Assembly (NCBI GenBank): GCA_965197395.1
Contig: CBDANB010000006.1
Coordinates: 620,001-684,000, forward strand
Source: CAZYFH01 sp965197395
GTDB taxonomy: Bacteria > Acidobacteriota > Vicinamibacteria > Vicinamibacterales > UBA8438
DNA length: 64,000 nt
Reading direction: 5' to 3'
Under the pieces are notes generated by a model. That model searched no databases and was not told the origin of the DNA. It saw only the letters and a program-made list of their open reading frames with translations. A program made the translations under genes and the position numbers. Of the stretch, positions 17,501-27,408 are shown piece by piece (within the stretch, counting starts at the first letter, position 1; each line of letters begins with the position of its first letter).

Positions 17501-18783
17501 TCGTCGAGCGCCACCCCTCGATAGCGCGTATCGAGCGTGCCGAAGCCAGGCGTCTCCGCCCCGAGCGGTTGCATGGCATAGGTGAGATCGAGATCGCCGC
17601 CGTAGAAGCCAGAGCCGAATCGGGTCACCTCGAAGCGGTCTCGTGTCCAGATGAGGTCGCCGTCCAGGGTCGGGAAGTCGAGCCCCTGCAACCGCGCATT
17701 CACGCTCGTGAACGTGCCGGTCGTCTCGCGTCCACCATCGAAGAGGTGATGCGTGCCAGCAAACGCGGCCTCGCCGGCTAGCGTGAAGTCGTCGTCCGCA
17801 AAGAAGATGTCCTTCATCGTCGGAAGGTGGATGGACGACTCGACGACGTGAAAGGTGCCCTCCGGCCAGCCCAGCAGATCGGCCTGGCCGATCATCGCCG
17901 CGTCGAAGCCGTCCATCTGGAGATCGATCCGGGTGAGGTCGACCAGTCCGCCGTCGAGGCTGTAGGTCGCCTGCATGCCGGTCGTCATCGGCTCGAAGTC
18001 GCCGATCTGCACGGTGCCATCTTTGAACGAGACCTGACCGCCATAGCCGAGCGCCTTGGCGAGGCGCAAGTCGATGTTGCGGGCGACAATGCTCCACGGC
18101 GCACCGTGGTCGTCGTAGACGAACTCCCCGTCGTGCGCGCGCAGGTATTGCACGGTCGTCACGAAGCGGCGTACCGACTCTTCCACCGCGTCGGCCGACG
18201 GTTCCGCCGGCACCGGGTCGGGCGCGGCGCCCGCTCCAACGTCGTCATCCGCGTCGTCTTCGTTGTCGTCGCCTCCGGCGAAGCGCGGAAAGGTATGACG
18301 TCCGCCATCGAAGGCCTCGACCACCATGCGCCATCCCTGCATGTCGACGGCGTCGACCAGGAGCTCACCCCGCAACAACGGGAGCCAGGCGGTGGAGATG
18401 ACGATTCGCTCGCCGCGAAAGAACGGACGATCGTCGGGCGACAGCCCTTCGATGACGAGGTCCTCGATGACGAAGCGGCCCGGCAACAGGTGCATGCCGA
18501 ACCGGCCGATGTGGACCGGGCGATCGATATAGGTCGCGAACGCGTCCTCTGCTCGGGCGCGCAGGGCGGGCCCCAGATCGACGGTCACCGTCGACACGAC
18601 GCCGGCCGCCGCGAAGGCGACGAGCACGATCACGGTCCGGCGGCTGTAGCGACCCAGTCGCGCCCAGGGTCGGCGCCACCACGGCGGCCCGCCCGACTCC
18701 GGGTCGGCGGCCACTTCCAAATCCGGCACCGCGGCGGTGTCGGCCTCGGGCGTCGCCGGGTCGTGCGCTTCCTCGTCAGACAT
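14551..18783 (-). CDS. tamB: TamB-like translocation and assembly module / AsmA-superfamily protein
   Basis: About 1410 residues. One N-terminal transmembrane helix (~residues 45-65, VIVLVAFAAAGVVSTVTV) is followed by an AsmA-like segment and a very long run of beta-rich repeats. The C-terminal DUF490/TamB domain contains EIIGLLLGDVRDPQ and ends with RTYALDFRVRHAF. TamB spans the periplasm and works with an Omp85 partner, or acts as a lipid-transfer bridge. The overlapping downstream Omp85 gene supports this. ATG 18783 was preferred to a TTG five codons upstream; it lies 4 bp after the biotin carrier stop. Confidence 0.88.
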   Translation of the reverse strand: MSDEEAHDPATPEADTAAVPDLEVAADPESGGPPWWRRPWARLGRYSRRTVIVLVAFAAAGVVSTVTVDLGPALRARAEDAFATYIDRPVHIGRFGMHLLPGRFVIEDLVIEGLSPDDRPFFRGERIVISTAWLPLLRGELLVDAVDMQGWRMVVEAFDGGRHTFPRFAGGDDNEDDADDDVGAGAAPDPVPAEPSADAVEESVRRFVTTVQYLRAHDGEFVYDDHGAPWSIVARNIDLRLAKALGYGGQVSFKDGTVQIGDFEPMTTGMQATYSLDGGLVDLTRIDLQMDGFDAAMIGQADLLGWPEGTFHVVESSIHLPTMKDIFFADDDFTLAGEAAFAGTHHLFDGGRETTGTFTSVNARLQGLDFPTLDGDLIWTRDRFEVTRFGSGFYGGDLDLTYAMQPLGAETPGFGTLDTRYRGVALDDLLAALEIVGARPQGTAAGRTLLRWPLGRFADLSGDGELSLTPPEGTSLLPRGTRPSAGGNGWRYAVGAFDPASAPWRFPLGGEFTYTFGSDGVDLQPSWAATPLTAIEFEGRTAWGRDSHMPFRVVSAGWQESDRLMASIMTAFGRPTGDIALGGHGAMDGVMRGAFLSPRIEARFDGDDVRAWNVDWGHGEGDIVFEDGYLDVADGVFHDGVAGLQVDGRFALGRPQTAGEEINARFGLVGMPAQHVRDAFDLQGYTIDGPLDGDIHLFGAYGRPHGYGTLALGPGVAYGEPFDSARAGLRFEGDGVRLDGLDVRKGDGQVTGAMFIRWNGTYSVTADGRDLDLATVQVAKRPGTPLSGALRFTVTGAGAFDEPRYDVRGTMSNVTVGGAAVGQLTGRLNVDNEVLQLEVEGASPSLAVSGSGRIALTTDADAELRFRVSNTTLDPFIRAVRPDLPEATSVVASGTLAVEGPLGDAARLAVDATIEQLDLALYDYAVGNDGPVRLSLDGNLVRLDQMRLQGDGTQLELRGEIDLDDGELSLEAEGGASLGILQEIFPDLRSTGNTQLTARISGSLQDPVLTGEARITGGRLRHFSLPHSLDAIDGRVVFEPGGVVFDDLTASFGGGPVEFGGRLGVQDFALGDLAITARGTQMALRYPEGIRSTVDAELSLRGSVEEPTLGGTVNVRDAVLLELFDLNTSLISFQSGQAPPDAPIEPALPLRLDLSLRAPSSLRISDTNTEVVASAELTVRGTFDRPVLLGNADIERGQVYFEGNRYRVTRGSISLSNPVETEPFFDVEVETDRRVPGQTYRITVGLTGTMDRLASPELSSDPPLQQFEIIGLLLGDVRDPQQAEIRTLRAREASQQELLQAAGARFLTSPFSTEVGGVVERSFGVDSFEIVPSLDDPTAQQSTQLIPTARLLIGQRISDRAHVTFSRALSGANQDVIMILEYDASDRLSWVLSQNEDRTYALDFRVRHAF

Positions 18784-18787
18784 GGCG

Positions 18788-19318
18788 CTACTCGACAATG
18801 GCCAGGAGACGACCGGCCTCGACGGAGGCCCCCTCTGCCACGGCCAGCTTCTTCACGGTCCCCGCGCGCGTGGCGCCCAGCTCGTTCTCCATCTTCATGG
18901 CCTCGACGACGACGATCGGCTCGCGGGCCTCGACCTGTGCCCCGAGCTCGACGAGCACGCGGACCACCTTGCCCGGCATCGGCGCCACGATGCGTTCCTC
19001 GCCATCACTCGCTCGACCGCCACCCCGCTCGAACCTCGCGGGTCCGCCGTTGACGACGGCGCGAAACACCGACCCCGCCACGTGCACGAACAGCTCGCCC
19101 CCGTCACGGGTCGTCACACACCGCGCCTGATGACTGGCGGCCCGGTCGCCGAGACGCACCAGCGAGAGCGTCACGCTCCCTGCGTGCCGCTCGACGACGC
19201 GCGCGTCGACCAGTTGCGTCGTCCCGTCCCAACCCACCCGAAAACGCCCGGGTGACGACGGGGCCCGCTCGACCGTCACGTCACGCGTCCGGCCGTCCAA
19301 CTCGATCTCGACGCGCAT
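18788..19318 (-). CDS. Biotin carboxyl carrier (biotinyl/lipoyl) protein of acyl-CoA carboxylase
   Basis: 176 residues from ATG 19318, 5 bp after the biotin carboxylase stop. The C-terminal ~80 residues form a biotinyl domain with the EAMKMEN motif, whose Lys is biotinylated, and an APMPGKV entry strand. The N-terminal half resembles the linker found in the C-terminal part of acyl-CoA carboxylase alpha subunits. Together with the neighbouring carboxylase and carboxyltransferase genes it forms a three-subunit biotin-dependent enzyme. Here alpha is split into separate carboxylase and carrier proteins. Confidence 0.9.
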   Translation of the reverse strand: MRVEIELDGRTRDVTVERAPSSPGRFRVGWDGTTQLVDARVVERHAGSVTLSLVRLGDRAASHQARCVTTRDGGELFVHVAGSVFRAVVNGGPARFERGGGRASDGEERIVAPMPGKVVRVLVELGAQVEAREPIVVVEAMKMENELGATRAGTVKKLAVAEGASVEAGRLLAIVE

Positions 19319-19323
19319 GGGCC

Positions 19324-20829
19324 CTAGCGAAGCCCCTCGAGCCGCGCGGCACGTCTCCACGCGTGTGGATCGGCCCCGGGATCGCGGGACGCGCCGACAC
19401 CAAGCGCCGCGTGAATGGCCGCCGCCAGGATCGCGGTCTCCGCGCCGTCCTCGGGCGCGTCGCCGAACGATGCGCCGCTACGCGCGGCCAGGACCCGATC
19501 CAACCACGTCGTGTCGAAGCCGCCGCCGACGAAGTCGTCGAGGCCGAGGAGCCATCGAAACATCGGTACTGTCGTCCGCACACCGCCGATCTCGTACTCG
19601 GACAACGCGCGCTGCATTCGCGCTATCGCGCGGCTACGGTCGCTGCCCCACGCAATGACCTTCGCCACCATCGCGTCGTAATACAGGGGCACCTCGAAAC
19701 CAGCGTCGACGCCGGCGTCCACGCGGATGCCTGGACCTGCCGGCGGCCGATGGACGGCAATCAGACCTGGGCACGGCATGAACCCGGCCTCCGGATCCTC
19801 GGCATAGACACGGCACTCAATGGCGTGCCCGTCCGGTGTGAGCGCACGCTCCGGGTCGACCGTGAGCTGTTCCCCGCAGGCGACGCGGAGTTGCCAACGC
19901 ACCAGATCGACGCCGGTGACCATCTCCGTCACCGGATGCTCGACCTGCAGGCGTGTGTTCATCTCGAGAAAGTAGAAATGCCCGTCTGGGTCGAGCAGAA
20001 ACTCGATCGTTCCGGCGTTTGTGTAGCCGACCGCCCTCGCGAGCGCCGCGGCGGCATCGGCCAGCGCACGCCGCGTCGACGCGTCGACGGCGAGTGAGGG
20101 CGTCTCCTCGATCACCTTCTGATGACGACGCTGGATCGAGCACTCGCGCTCCACAAAGGGTATGACCGTGCCATGCTCATCGGCCAGCAGCTGGACCTCG
20201 ATGTGCCGTCCGCGCTCAATGCAGCGCTCCAGGTAGACGTCGCCGTTGCCGAAAGCGGTGGTCGCCTCGGACCGCGCCCCGCGGACCGCGTGTGCAAGAT
20301 CTTCCGCCGCGCGCACGAGGCGCATCCCCTTGCCGCCACCACCAGCCACCGCCTTGACGAACAGCGGATACCCGATAGCGCGACCGGCGGAGATCAACGC
20401 CGCATCCGTGGTCTCTCCCGGCAGCGCCGCATCGGTGCCCGGCACGATCGGCACCCCGGCCTCGGCCGCAGCAGCCCGCGAGGCCGTCTTGCCGCCCATG
20501 AGCGCGATGACCTCGGCGGTCGGACCGATGAATCGCAAGCCGGCATCCACCGCCGCCCGCGCGAAATCCGCGTTTTCCGCCAGGAACCCATACCCGGGAT
20601 GGACGGCGGTTGCCCCGGTCCGCTCGGCGGCGGCAATCAGCTTGTCGACGCGGAGGTAGCTCGCCGCCGGCTCATCCGCATCGAGCGGGACCGCCTCATC
20701 GGCGTAGCGCACGTGGGGTGCCAGCCGATCGCAGTCCGAGTAGACCGCGACCGTCGCGAGCCCCATCTCGCGGCACGCACGCATGATACGAACCGCAATC
20801 TCGCCTCGGTTGGCGACGAGAACTTTCAC
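19324..20829 (-). CDS. Biotin carboxylase subunit of acyl-CoA carboxylase (AccC-like)
   Basis: 501 residues from GTG 20829, starting with the family N-terminus (KVLVANRGEIAVRI). The ATP-grasp domain has KAVAGGGGKGMRLV, ERECSIQRRHQK with EMNTRLQVEHPVTE for metal/bicarbonate handling, and GHAIECRVYAEDP. It carboxylates biotin on the adjacent carrier using ATP and bicarbonate. About 50 extra C-terminal residues beyond the usual 450 are Ala-rich. It follows the carboxyltransferase gene, so it serves acyl-CoA (probably propionyl-CoA) carboxylation rather than acetyl-CoA carboxylase alone. Confidence 0.93.
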   Translation of the reverse strand: MKVLVANRGEIAVRIMRACREMGLATVAVYSDCDRLAPHVRYADEAVPLDADEPAASYLRVDKLIAAAERTGATAVHPGYGFLAENADFARAAVDAGLRFIGPTAEVIALMGGKTASRAAAAEAGVPIVPGTDAALPGETTDAALISAGRAIGYPLFVKAVAGGGGKGMRLVRAAEDLAHAVRGARSEATTAFGNGDVYLERCIERGRHIEVQLLADEHGTVIPFVERECSIQRRHQKVIEETPSLAVDASTRRALADAAAALARAVGYTNAGTIEFLLDPDGHFYFLEMNTRLQVEHPVTEMVTGVDLVRWQLRVACGEQLTVDPERALTPDGHAIECRVYAEDPEAGFMPCPGLIAVHRPPAGPGIRVDAGVDAGFEVPLYYDAMVAKVIAWGSDRSRAIARMQRALSEYEIGGVRTTVPMFRWLLGLDDFVGGGFDTTWLDRVLAARSGASFGDAPEDGAETAILAAAIHAALGVGASRDPGADPHAWRRAARLEGLR

Positions 20830-21014
20830 AGGAAGGCCGACATCTACTGGCCGGCGCCGCTGGCAACTACTTACCAGTGTAGCACTTGGGGGCTAGCCGC
20901 CTGCGATGAAAGCCCGCCGCGGGTCCTTCGACCCCGCGCGTCTGGGCTCGACCCAAGGGGGGCGTGCGGTTTCACAAGGTTTCAGGCCGCCGATCCCGAC
21001 CCACGAAGCGCTCG
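20830..21014. other. 185-bp gap between carboxyltransferase and biotin carboxylase genes
   Basis: No convincing gene, promoter or repeat is visible. The surrounding minus-strand genes are otherwise spaced by under 20 bp, so this gap may carry an internal promoter or a decayed sequence. Confidence 0.4.
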
Positions 21015-22556
21015 CTACAGGGGAATATTGCTGTGTTTCTTTGCGGGATTCCGGTCGCGCTTGCCCTCCAGGCTGCGCAACGCGGCAATGAGGCGGGGCC
21101 GGGTCGTGCGGGGTTCGATCACCTCATCGAGGAATCCGCGGCCCGCGGCAACGAACGGATTCGCCAACTTGTCTCGAAACTCCCGCACGCGCTGCTGGCG
21201 GAGCGCGGCCGGATCGTCGGCCGTCTCCAGCTCTCGTTTGTAGAGGATGTTGACCGCGCCCTCCGGCCCCATGACAGCGATCTCGGCGGTCGGCCAGGCG
21301 AAGTTGATGTCGGTGCGGATGTGCTTGCTTGCCATCACGCAGTAGGCGCCGCCGTAGGCCTTGCGGGTCACGACCGTCACTTTGGGCACGGTCGCCTCGG
21401 CAAACGCGAAGAGCAGCTTGGCGCCGTGGCGGATGATGCCACCGAACTCCTGCTGGGTCCCCGGCAGAAAACCCGGCACATCCTCCAGGGTCACGAGCGG
21501 GAGGTTGAACGCGTCACAGAAACGGACGAAGCGGGCGCCTTTCACGGAGGCATCGATGTCGAGCGTGCCCGCGAGATGGGCCGGCTGATTCGCCACGACG
21601 CCGACCGACTGCCCCCCGAAGCGGGCGAACCCGACGACAAGATTGCGCGCAAAGTGCCGGTGAACCTCGAGGAACGCGCCGTCGTCCGCGACTGCGTGAA
21701 TGAGATCGAGAATGTCGTATGGCTGATTCGGTTGTTCCGGCACAAGCTCGTCGAGCCGGGCGTCCTCGCGGTCGATGGGATCGGCGCTCTCCGAGCGGGG
21801 CGGGTCGTCGAGATTGTTGCTTGGCACATACCCGAGCAGCGTGCGTGTCAACGCCAGGCAATCGCGGTCGGTCGCCACCGAGAAATGCGCGACACCGCTT
21901 TTCGCATTGTGGGTCATCGCGCCGCCGAGGTCCTCCTTCGATACCTCCTCGTGGGTCACCGTTCTGATGACGTCCGGCCCGGTCACGAACATGTAGCTCG
22001 TGTGCTCGACCATGATCGTGAAATCGGTGATGGCCGGGGAGTAGACCGCCCCGCCGGCGCACGGACCCATGATGGCTGAGATCTGCGGGACGACGCCCGA
22101 CGCCAGCGTGTTGCGAAGAAAGATGTCCGCGTATCCGGCAAGCGACGCGACGCCTTCCTGAATACGGGCGCCACCCGAGTCGTTGAGGCCAACGACCGGG
22201 GCGCCGTTCCGCACCGCGAGATCCATGATCTTGACGATCTTCGCGGCGTTGGTCTCGGAGAGCGAGCCGCCGAAGACGGTGAAGTCCTGCGCAAAGGCGT
22301 AGACCAGACGCCCATCGACCAGGCCATGACCAGCGACGACGCCATCACCCGGGATCTGCTGGCTCTCCATCCCGAAATCGCGACAGCGATGCGTGACGAG
22401 CTTGTCGATCTCGTGGAACGACCCCGGGTCGAAAAACAGATCGACCCGCTCTCGCGCCGTCAGTTTGCCGGCCTCGTGCTGGCGCTGCCGCCGCGCCGCG
22501 CCGCCGCCTTGCTCAGCTTGACGCTCGTAGTCGGAGAGAATCGCCCGTTTGTCCAT
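21015..22556 (-). CDS. Acyl-CoA carboxylase carboxyltransferase subunit (PCC beta/MmdA type)
   Basis: 513 residues with two crotonase-like halves. The N-terminal half has LTARERVDLFFDPGSFHE and GLNDSGGARIQEGV; the C-terminal half has VVGFARFGGQSVGVVANQP and PGFLPGTQQEFGGIIRHGAKLL, all hallmarks of propionyl-CoA/methylmalonyl-CoA carboxyltransferases. It moves CO2 from carboxybiotin to an acyl-CoA. With the two downstream genes it completes the enzyme, which would yield methylmalonyl-CoA from odd-chain fatty acids or branched amino acids. Exact acyl specificity cannot be read from sequence. Confidence 0.93.
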   Translation of the reverse strand: MDKRAILSDYERQAEQGGGAARRQRQHEAGKLTARERVDLFFDPGSFHEIDKLVTHRCRDFGMESQQIPGDGVVAGHGLVDGRLVYAFAQDFTVFGGSLSETNAAKIVKIMDLAVRNGAPVVGLNDSGGARIQEGVASLAGYADIFLRNTLASGVVPQISAIMGPCAGGAVYSPAITDFTIMVEHTSYMFVTGPDVIRTVTHEEVSKEDLGGAMTHNAKSGVAHFSVATDRDCLALTRTLLGYVPSNNLDDPPRSESADPIDREDARLDELVPEQPNQPYDILDLIHAVADDGAFLEVHRHFARNLVVGFARFGGQSVGVVANQPAHLAGTLDIDASVKGARFVRFCDAFNLPLVTLEDVPGFLPGTQQEFGGIIRHGAKLLFAFAEATVPKVTVVTRKAYGGAYCVMASKHIRTDINFAWPTAEIAVMGPEGAVNILYKRELETADDPAALRQQRVREFRDKLANPFVAAGRGFLDEVIEPRTTRPRLIAALRSLEGKRDRNPAKKHSNIPL

Positions 22557-22571
22557 GCGTGCGGCAACCGG

Positions 22572-23225
22572 CTAGGCCCGGACGGCCTGCGCCTTCTCCC
22601 AATCGGCGAGGAACTTCGCGAGCCCGATGTCGGTGAGCGGGTGGTCGAACAGCATCTCGATCACCTTGGGCGGGCAGGTGCAGATGTCGGCGCCCATACG
22701 CGCCGCCTCGACGACGTGGATCGGTCCGCGCACGCTGGCCACCAGCACCTCGGTCGGGAACTCATAGTTCTCGTAGATCTCGACGATCTGGCTGATGAGC
22801 CCCATGCCTGAGGTGCCCACATCGTCGAGCCGACCGACGAACGGGCTCACATACGTGGCGCCCACCTTGGCCGCCAGCAGCGCCTGCGTGGGCGAGAACA
22901 CCAACGTCACGTTCACCCGAATGCCTTTGCCAGCGAGGGCGGCGCACGCCTGGATGCCCGCCTTGCCGAAGGGCACCTTGACGACGATGCGCTCGTCGAG
23001 GGCGGCCAGCTGGCGGCCCTCGCCGATCATGCCATCCGCATCGGTCGCCACGACCTCCGCGCTGACGGGCCCGCCGACGACCTGGCACAGCCGCGTGAGC
23101 GTGTCATGGGCGCCGTCGGCCGCCTTGGCGAGCAGCGACGGGTTCGTCGTGATCCCGTCGATGATCCCGAGCGGCATGAGCGCCTCGACGGCAGCGACAC
23201 TCGCGGAATCGACGAACAGCTTCAT
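22572..23225 (-). CDS. fsa: Transaldolase-like fructose-6-phosphate aldolase
   Basis: 217 residues from ATG 23225. It is a short TIM-barrel transaldolase: MKLFVDSA at the start, DGITTNPSLLAK in strand 2, and the Schiff-base lysine in IRVNVTLVFS / IVVKVPFG context, ending with the class I aldolase C-terminus. This length matches the TalC/FSA subfamily rather than the ~315-residue TalB. Members cleave fructose-6-phosphate or act as transaldolases; many annotated ones are true transaldolases. The first codon lies 15 bp downstream of the FAH-family gene, and its stop lies 15 bp before the carboxyltransferase gene. Confidence 0.9.
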   Translation of the reverse strand: MKLFVDSASVAAVEALMPLGIIDGITTNPSLLAKAADGAHDTLTRLCQVVGGPVSAEVVATDADGMIGEGRQLAALDERIVVKVPFGKAGIQACAALAGKGIRVNVTLVFSPTQALLAAKVGATYVSPFVGRLDDVGTSGMGLISQIVEIYENYEFPTEVLVASVRGPIHVVEAARMGADICTCPPKVIEMLFDHPLTDIGLAKFLADWEKAQAVRA

Positions 23226-23239
23226 GGTCGCCCTCGCTT

Positions 23240-23998
23240 TCAGCCCGACAGGACCTCGTTGACAAGCTCGCCAATCCCCGCCACGCGCACCGTGACCCGG
23301 TCGCCGGGTACGATCGGTCCAACGCCCGACGGCGTCCCGGTCGCGATGACATCGCCCGGCAGCAGGGTCATGACCGACGAAATGAACTCGATCAGGCGAT
23401 CGATTGGAAAAATCAGCTCGCGGGTATTCGACGCCTGCCGGCGCTGTCCGTTCACCGACGCCTCGATGTCGAGCGCGCCAGCGTCGAGCCCGGTGACGAT
23501 GGCCGGCCCGATCGGCGCGAACGTATCGAAACCCTTCGCGCGGGTGAACTGGACGTCGCGGCTTTGCAACTCGCGCGCCGTGACGTCGTTCACGCACGTC
23601 AACCCAAGCACATGATCCAGGGCGCGAGCGGCAGGAACGTTGCGGGCCGTGCGCCCAATGACGATGCCGACCTCGGCCTCGTGATCGACGCGCCCCGCAC
23701 CGGGCGGCACGACGATCGGGTCCCCCGGACCGATCACGGCCGTCGACGGCTTCAGGAAGATGAGCGGCTCGGACGGAAGCCGCTTCCCCATCTCCTGCGC
23801 ATGGTCGCGGTAGTTCAGGCCGACCGCGACGATCTTCGACGGACGGACCGGCGCCAACACCCGGAGCGAGTCGGCACCAAGCGTCGCCCCTGCGCGATAC
23901 GTCCCGAACAGATCGCCGTCGAGCTCATGCCACCGCCCGTCGCGCTCGAGTGCGTGGTGTTGCCGTCCGTCGACCTCGACGCGCTGGATTCGGTCCAT
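23240..23998 (-). CDS. Fumarylacetoacetate hydrolase family protein
   Basis: 252 residues. The FAH C-terminal domain is complete: KIVAVGLNYRDHAQE, then metal-binding Glu residues in HEAEVGIVIG, a CVNDVTARE segment, and the terminal IATGTPSGVG loop. Members cleave or hydrate acylpyruvates and related 2-oxo acids in aromatic catabolism; many are oxaloacetate decarboxylases or acylpyruvases. The divalent-metal ligands are all in place. The genes around it are central carbon enzymes rather than an aromatic pathway, so the substrate is unknown. Confidence 0.9.
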   Translation of the reverse strand: MDRIQRVEVDGRQHHALERDGRWHELDGDLFGTYRAGATLGADSLRVLAPVRPSKIVAVGLNYRDHAQEMGKRLPSEPLIFLKPSTAVIGPGDPIVVPPGAGRVDHEAEVGIVIGRTARNVPAARALDHVLGLTCVNDVTARELQSRDVQFTRAKGFDTFAPIGPAIVTGLDAGALDIEASVNGQRRQASNTRELIFPIDRLIEFISSVMTLLPGDVIATGTPSGVGPIVPGDRVTVRVAGIGELVNEVLSG

Positions 23999-24072
23999 AT
24001 CTGTATCTAGTGCGCGCCTTGGCCGTTACCGATCGTTCCGAAACCGGCCTCCCTAGAGGGGGCTTCGCATGG

Positions 24073-25397
24073 CTAGCGGGCCGTTTCAACGATTCGCTCC
24101 GACGACGGGCTGACGTTCGGCGGCACGGCCGTGTCGATCGCATGTACTTGATATGCGTATCGCTCCCCCGCCTGGACAACGTCGTCGCGAAACGTCGTCT
24201 GCACGATCGGGTCTGGCGCGAGCGGTTGGAGTGTCGCATCTGAGGCCGCTCCGCGCAAGATCACGTAGCCGGCAACGTCGGGTTCCGTGTTCTCGTTCCA
24301 CGCCAGATTGATCGCGCCGTCGTCGGCGACCGCGAGCAGACCAGTTGGTGCAGCCGGGGCGAACGTGTCGGTCAGGATGACGCACGTGGCCGGGGATTCG
24401 ACTCCTTGGAGCTCGAGATCGTCCTGTGTCGCCTGCACGCGCACCGCATAGCAGCGTGTCTCGCCAAACACGACGGTGAAGTCCGTATAGGTCGTGGTTT
24501 CCTGCGCCACGGCGAGAGACTCGGGCTTCTCGCCGTCCGCCATCGGACCGGCGATGTCATACACCAGGTAGGTCGACGGCTCGGGTCCCTCGAGGATCGG
24601 CGCCGACTCCAGGACGTCGGCCGAGGCCTCCTCCTGAATGGGCTGGCGCACCGCCGGCGAGTCCTCCCACGTGATCGTGATCGCGGTTTCCGTATAGGTC
24701 ACGACCGGTGGCGCCGGCGGAACCGGAGTAGCGACGAGCGGGATCGCCGTCATCGCCGAATTCGGTCCGTCACGGTCACGCGGCGTGACCCCGAGGGCGA
24801 CGTACGTCCTGAGCACAGCGAGCGGCGCCCGCGGAGAAACGAGCGGAGCGACGTGCGCGCGTGGCTCATGCTCCGGCTCGTCATCTTCATCGTCCTCGTC
24901 CTCCGCGTCACCCACCATGACGGGCACGAACAGCTCGGGCGTCAGTTGCTCGACGATCGTGACCGCCTCTCCCTGGTCGGCGTAGCCAGGATCGGACAGC
25001 GTGTCGTCCACGGCGACCGCCTCGCCGTCGGCGTCCGCCTGGCCTTCGTCGATCGGCGCGCCGGGCGGACGCGGCGGGCGAACGCGGATCGTGGCGACCA
25101 GCATCGCGGCGTCGAGCCAGTCGTCGCCAAACGGCTCGGGTGGCCGGTCGCGCGTCGGCTGCGTGGTCACCGCGTAGAGCTCTACCCGGTCGATATCCGC
25201 GGGTTGGTCACCATTCGAGTTCGCATCCGGTATGTCGAACTCGATGTACACCCGGTCGTCGAGTCGGGTCACGTCGATCGGCGCGATCCGGCTCGGCACG
25301 ATGATCAGCGGGGCCTGCGGTGGGCCTTTTTTGCCGCACCCCACCACGGCTGCCGTGAACAAGCATGTGACGACAGACAGGGTGCGGCGCGGGCGGG

Positions 25398-25401
<4 letters not shown>
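24073..25401 (-). CDS. FN3-domain lipoprotein of unknown function
   Basis: 442 residues. The start is GTG 25401, overlapping the hslU stop by 3 bp. A lipobox VVGC near residue 22 is followed by GKKGPPQAPL, the charged N-terminus of many small outer-membrane lipoproteins. Long acidic stretches (DEDDEDDEPEHE) come next, and a fibronectin type III-like domain ends the protein (APTGLLAVADDGAINLAWNE). It is probably anchored to a membrane and exposed to the periplasm or surface. No enzymatic motif is visible. Translational coupling to a cytosolic protease is unexpected and may be just packing. Confidence 0.65.
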
Positions 25402-26789
<1,388 letters not shown>

Positions 26790-26791
26790 CG

Positions 26792-27328
26792 TTACAACTC
26801 TTCGATCGTGACACTGGCGTTCGTGTAAATGCAAATGTCGGCGGCAATACCCATCGCCTCTTCGGCGATGGCGCGTGCATCGAGCTCGGTATGCCGGGCG
26901 AGTGCCTTTGCGGCGGCCATTGCGTACGGGCCTCCCGATCCGATGGCAACGATGCCGTCGTCTGGCTCGATCAGGTCGCCGGTACCCGACAGCAGGAATG
27001 TCGACGACGCGTCCACCACGAGGAGCATTGCTTCGAGCCGCCGCAGGATCCGATCGGTCCGCCAGTCCTTCGCGAGCTCGACGACCGAGCGCTCGAGGTT
27101 GCCGCGATACTGCTCGAGCTTGGCCTCGAATCGCGAGAAGAGCGCGAAGGAGTCCGCCGCGGATCCGGCGAATCCGGCCAGAATCCGTTCGTGATACAGA
27201 CGACGGATCTTGCGCGCCTGCTGCTTGACCACCGTATTGCCGAGGGTCACCTGGCCGTCGCCAGCCAACACGGAGCGGTCCGCGTGCCTGACGGCCAGAA
27301 CGGTCGTACTGCGAAATCTCTTGCTCAT
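26792..27328 (-). CDS. hslV: ATP-dependent protease peptidase subunit HslV
   Basis: 178 residues, an N-terminal nucleophile hydrolase of the proteasome family. A 7-residue leader (MSKRFRS) precedes TTVLAVRH, so cleavage would expose the catalytic Thr. Lys in AGDGQVTLG...KARKIRRL and the sodium-binding GSGGPYAMAAAKAL loop are present. It forms the double-ring core loaded by HslU. The gene pair is part of the conserved dprA-topA-trmFO-xerC-hslVU group, here displaced from xerC by about 10 kb. Confidence 0.97.
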   Translation of the reverse strand: MSKRFRSTTVLAVRHADRSVLAGDGQVTLGNTVVKQQARKIRRLYHERILAGFAGSAADSFALFSRFEAKLEQYRGNLERSVVELAKDWRTDRILRRLEAMLLVVDASSTFLLSGTGDLIEPDDGIVAIGSGGPYAMAAAKALARHTELDARAIAEEAMGIAADICIYTNASVTIEEL

Positions 27329-27408
27329 ACCGTCACTCGAGGTTCAGGGTTCAGGGTGTCCCTGGTTACAGCGTGCCACGTTCGAGGTCCCGGGTCCGTG
27401 GGTCCGTT

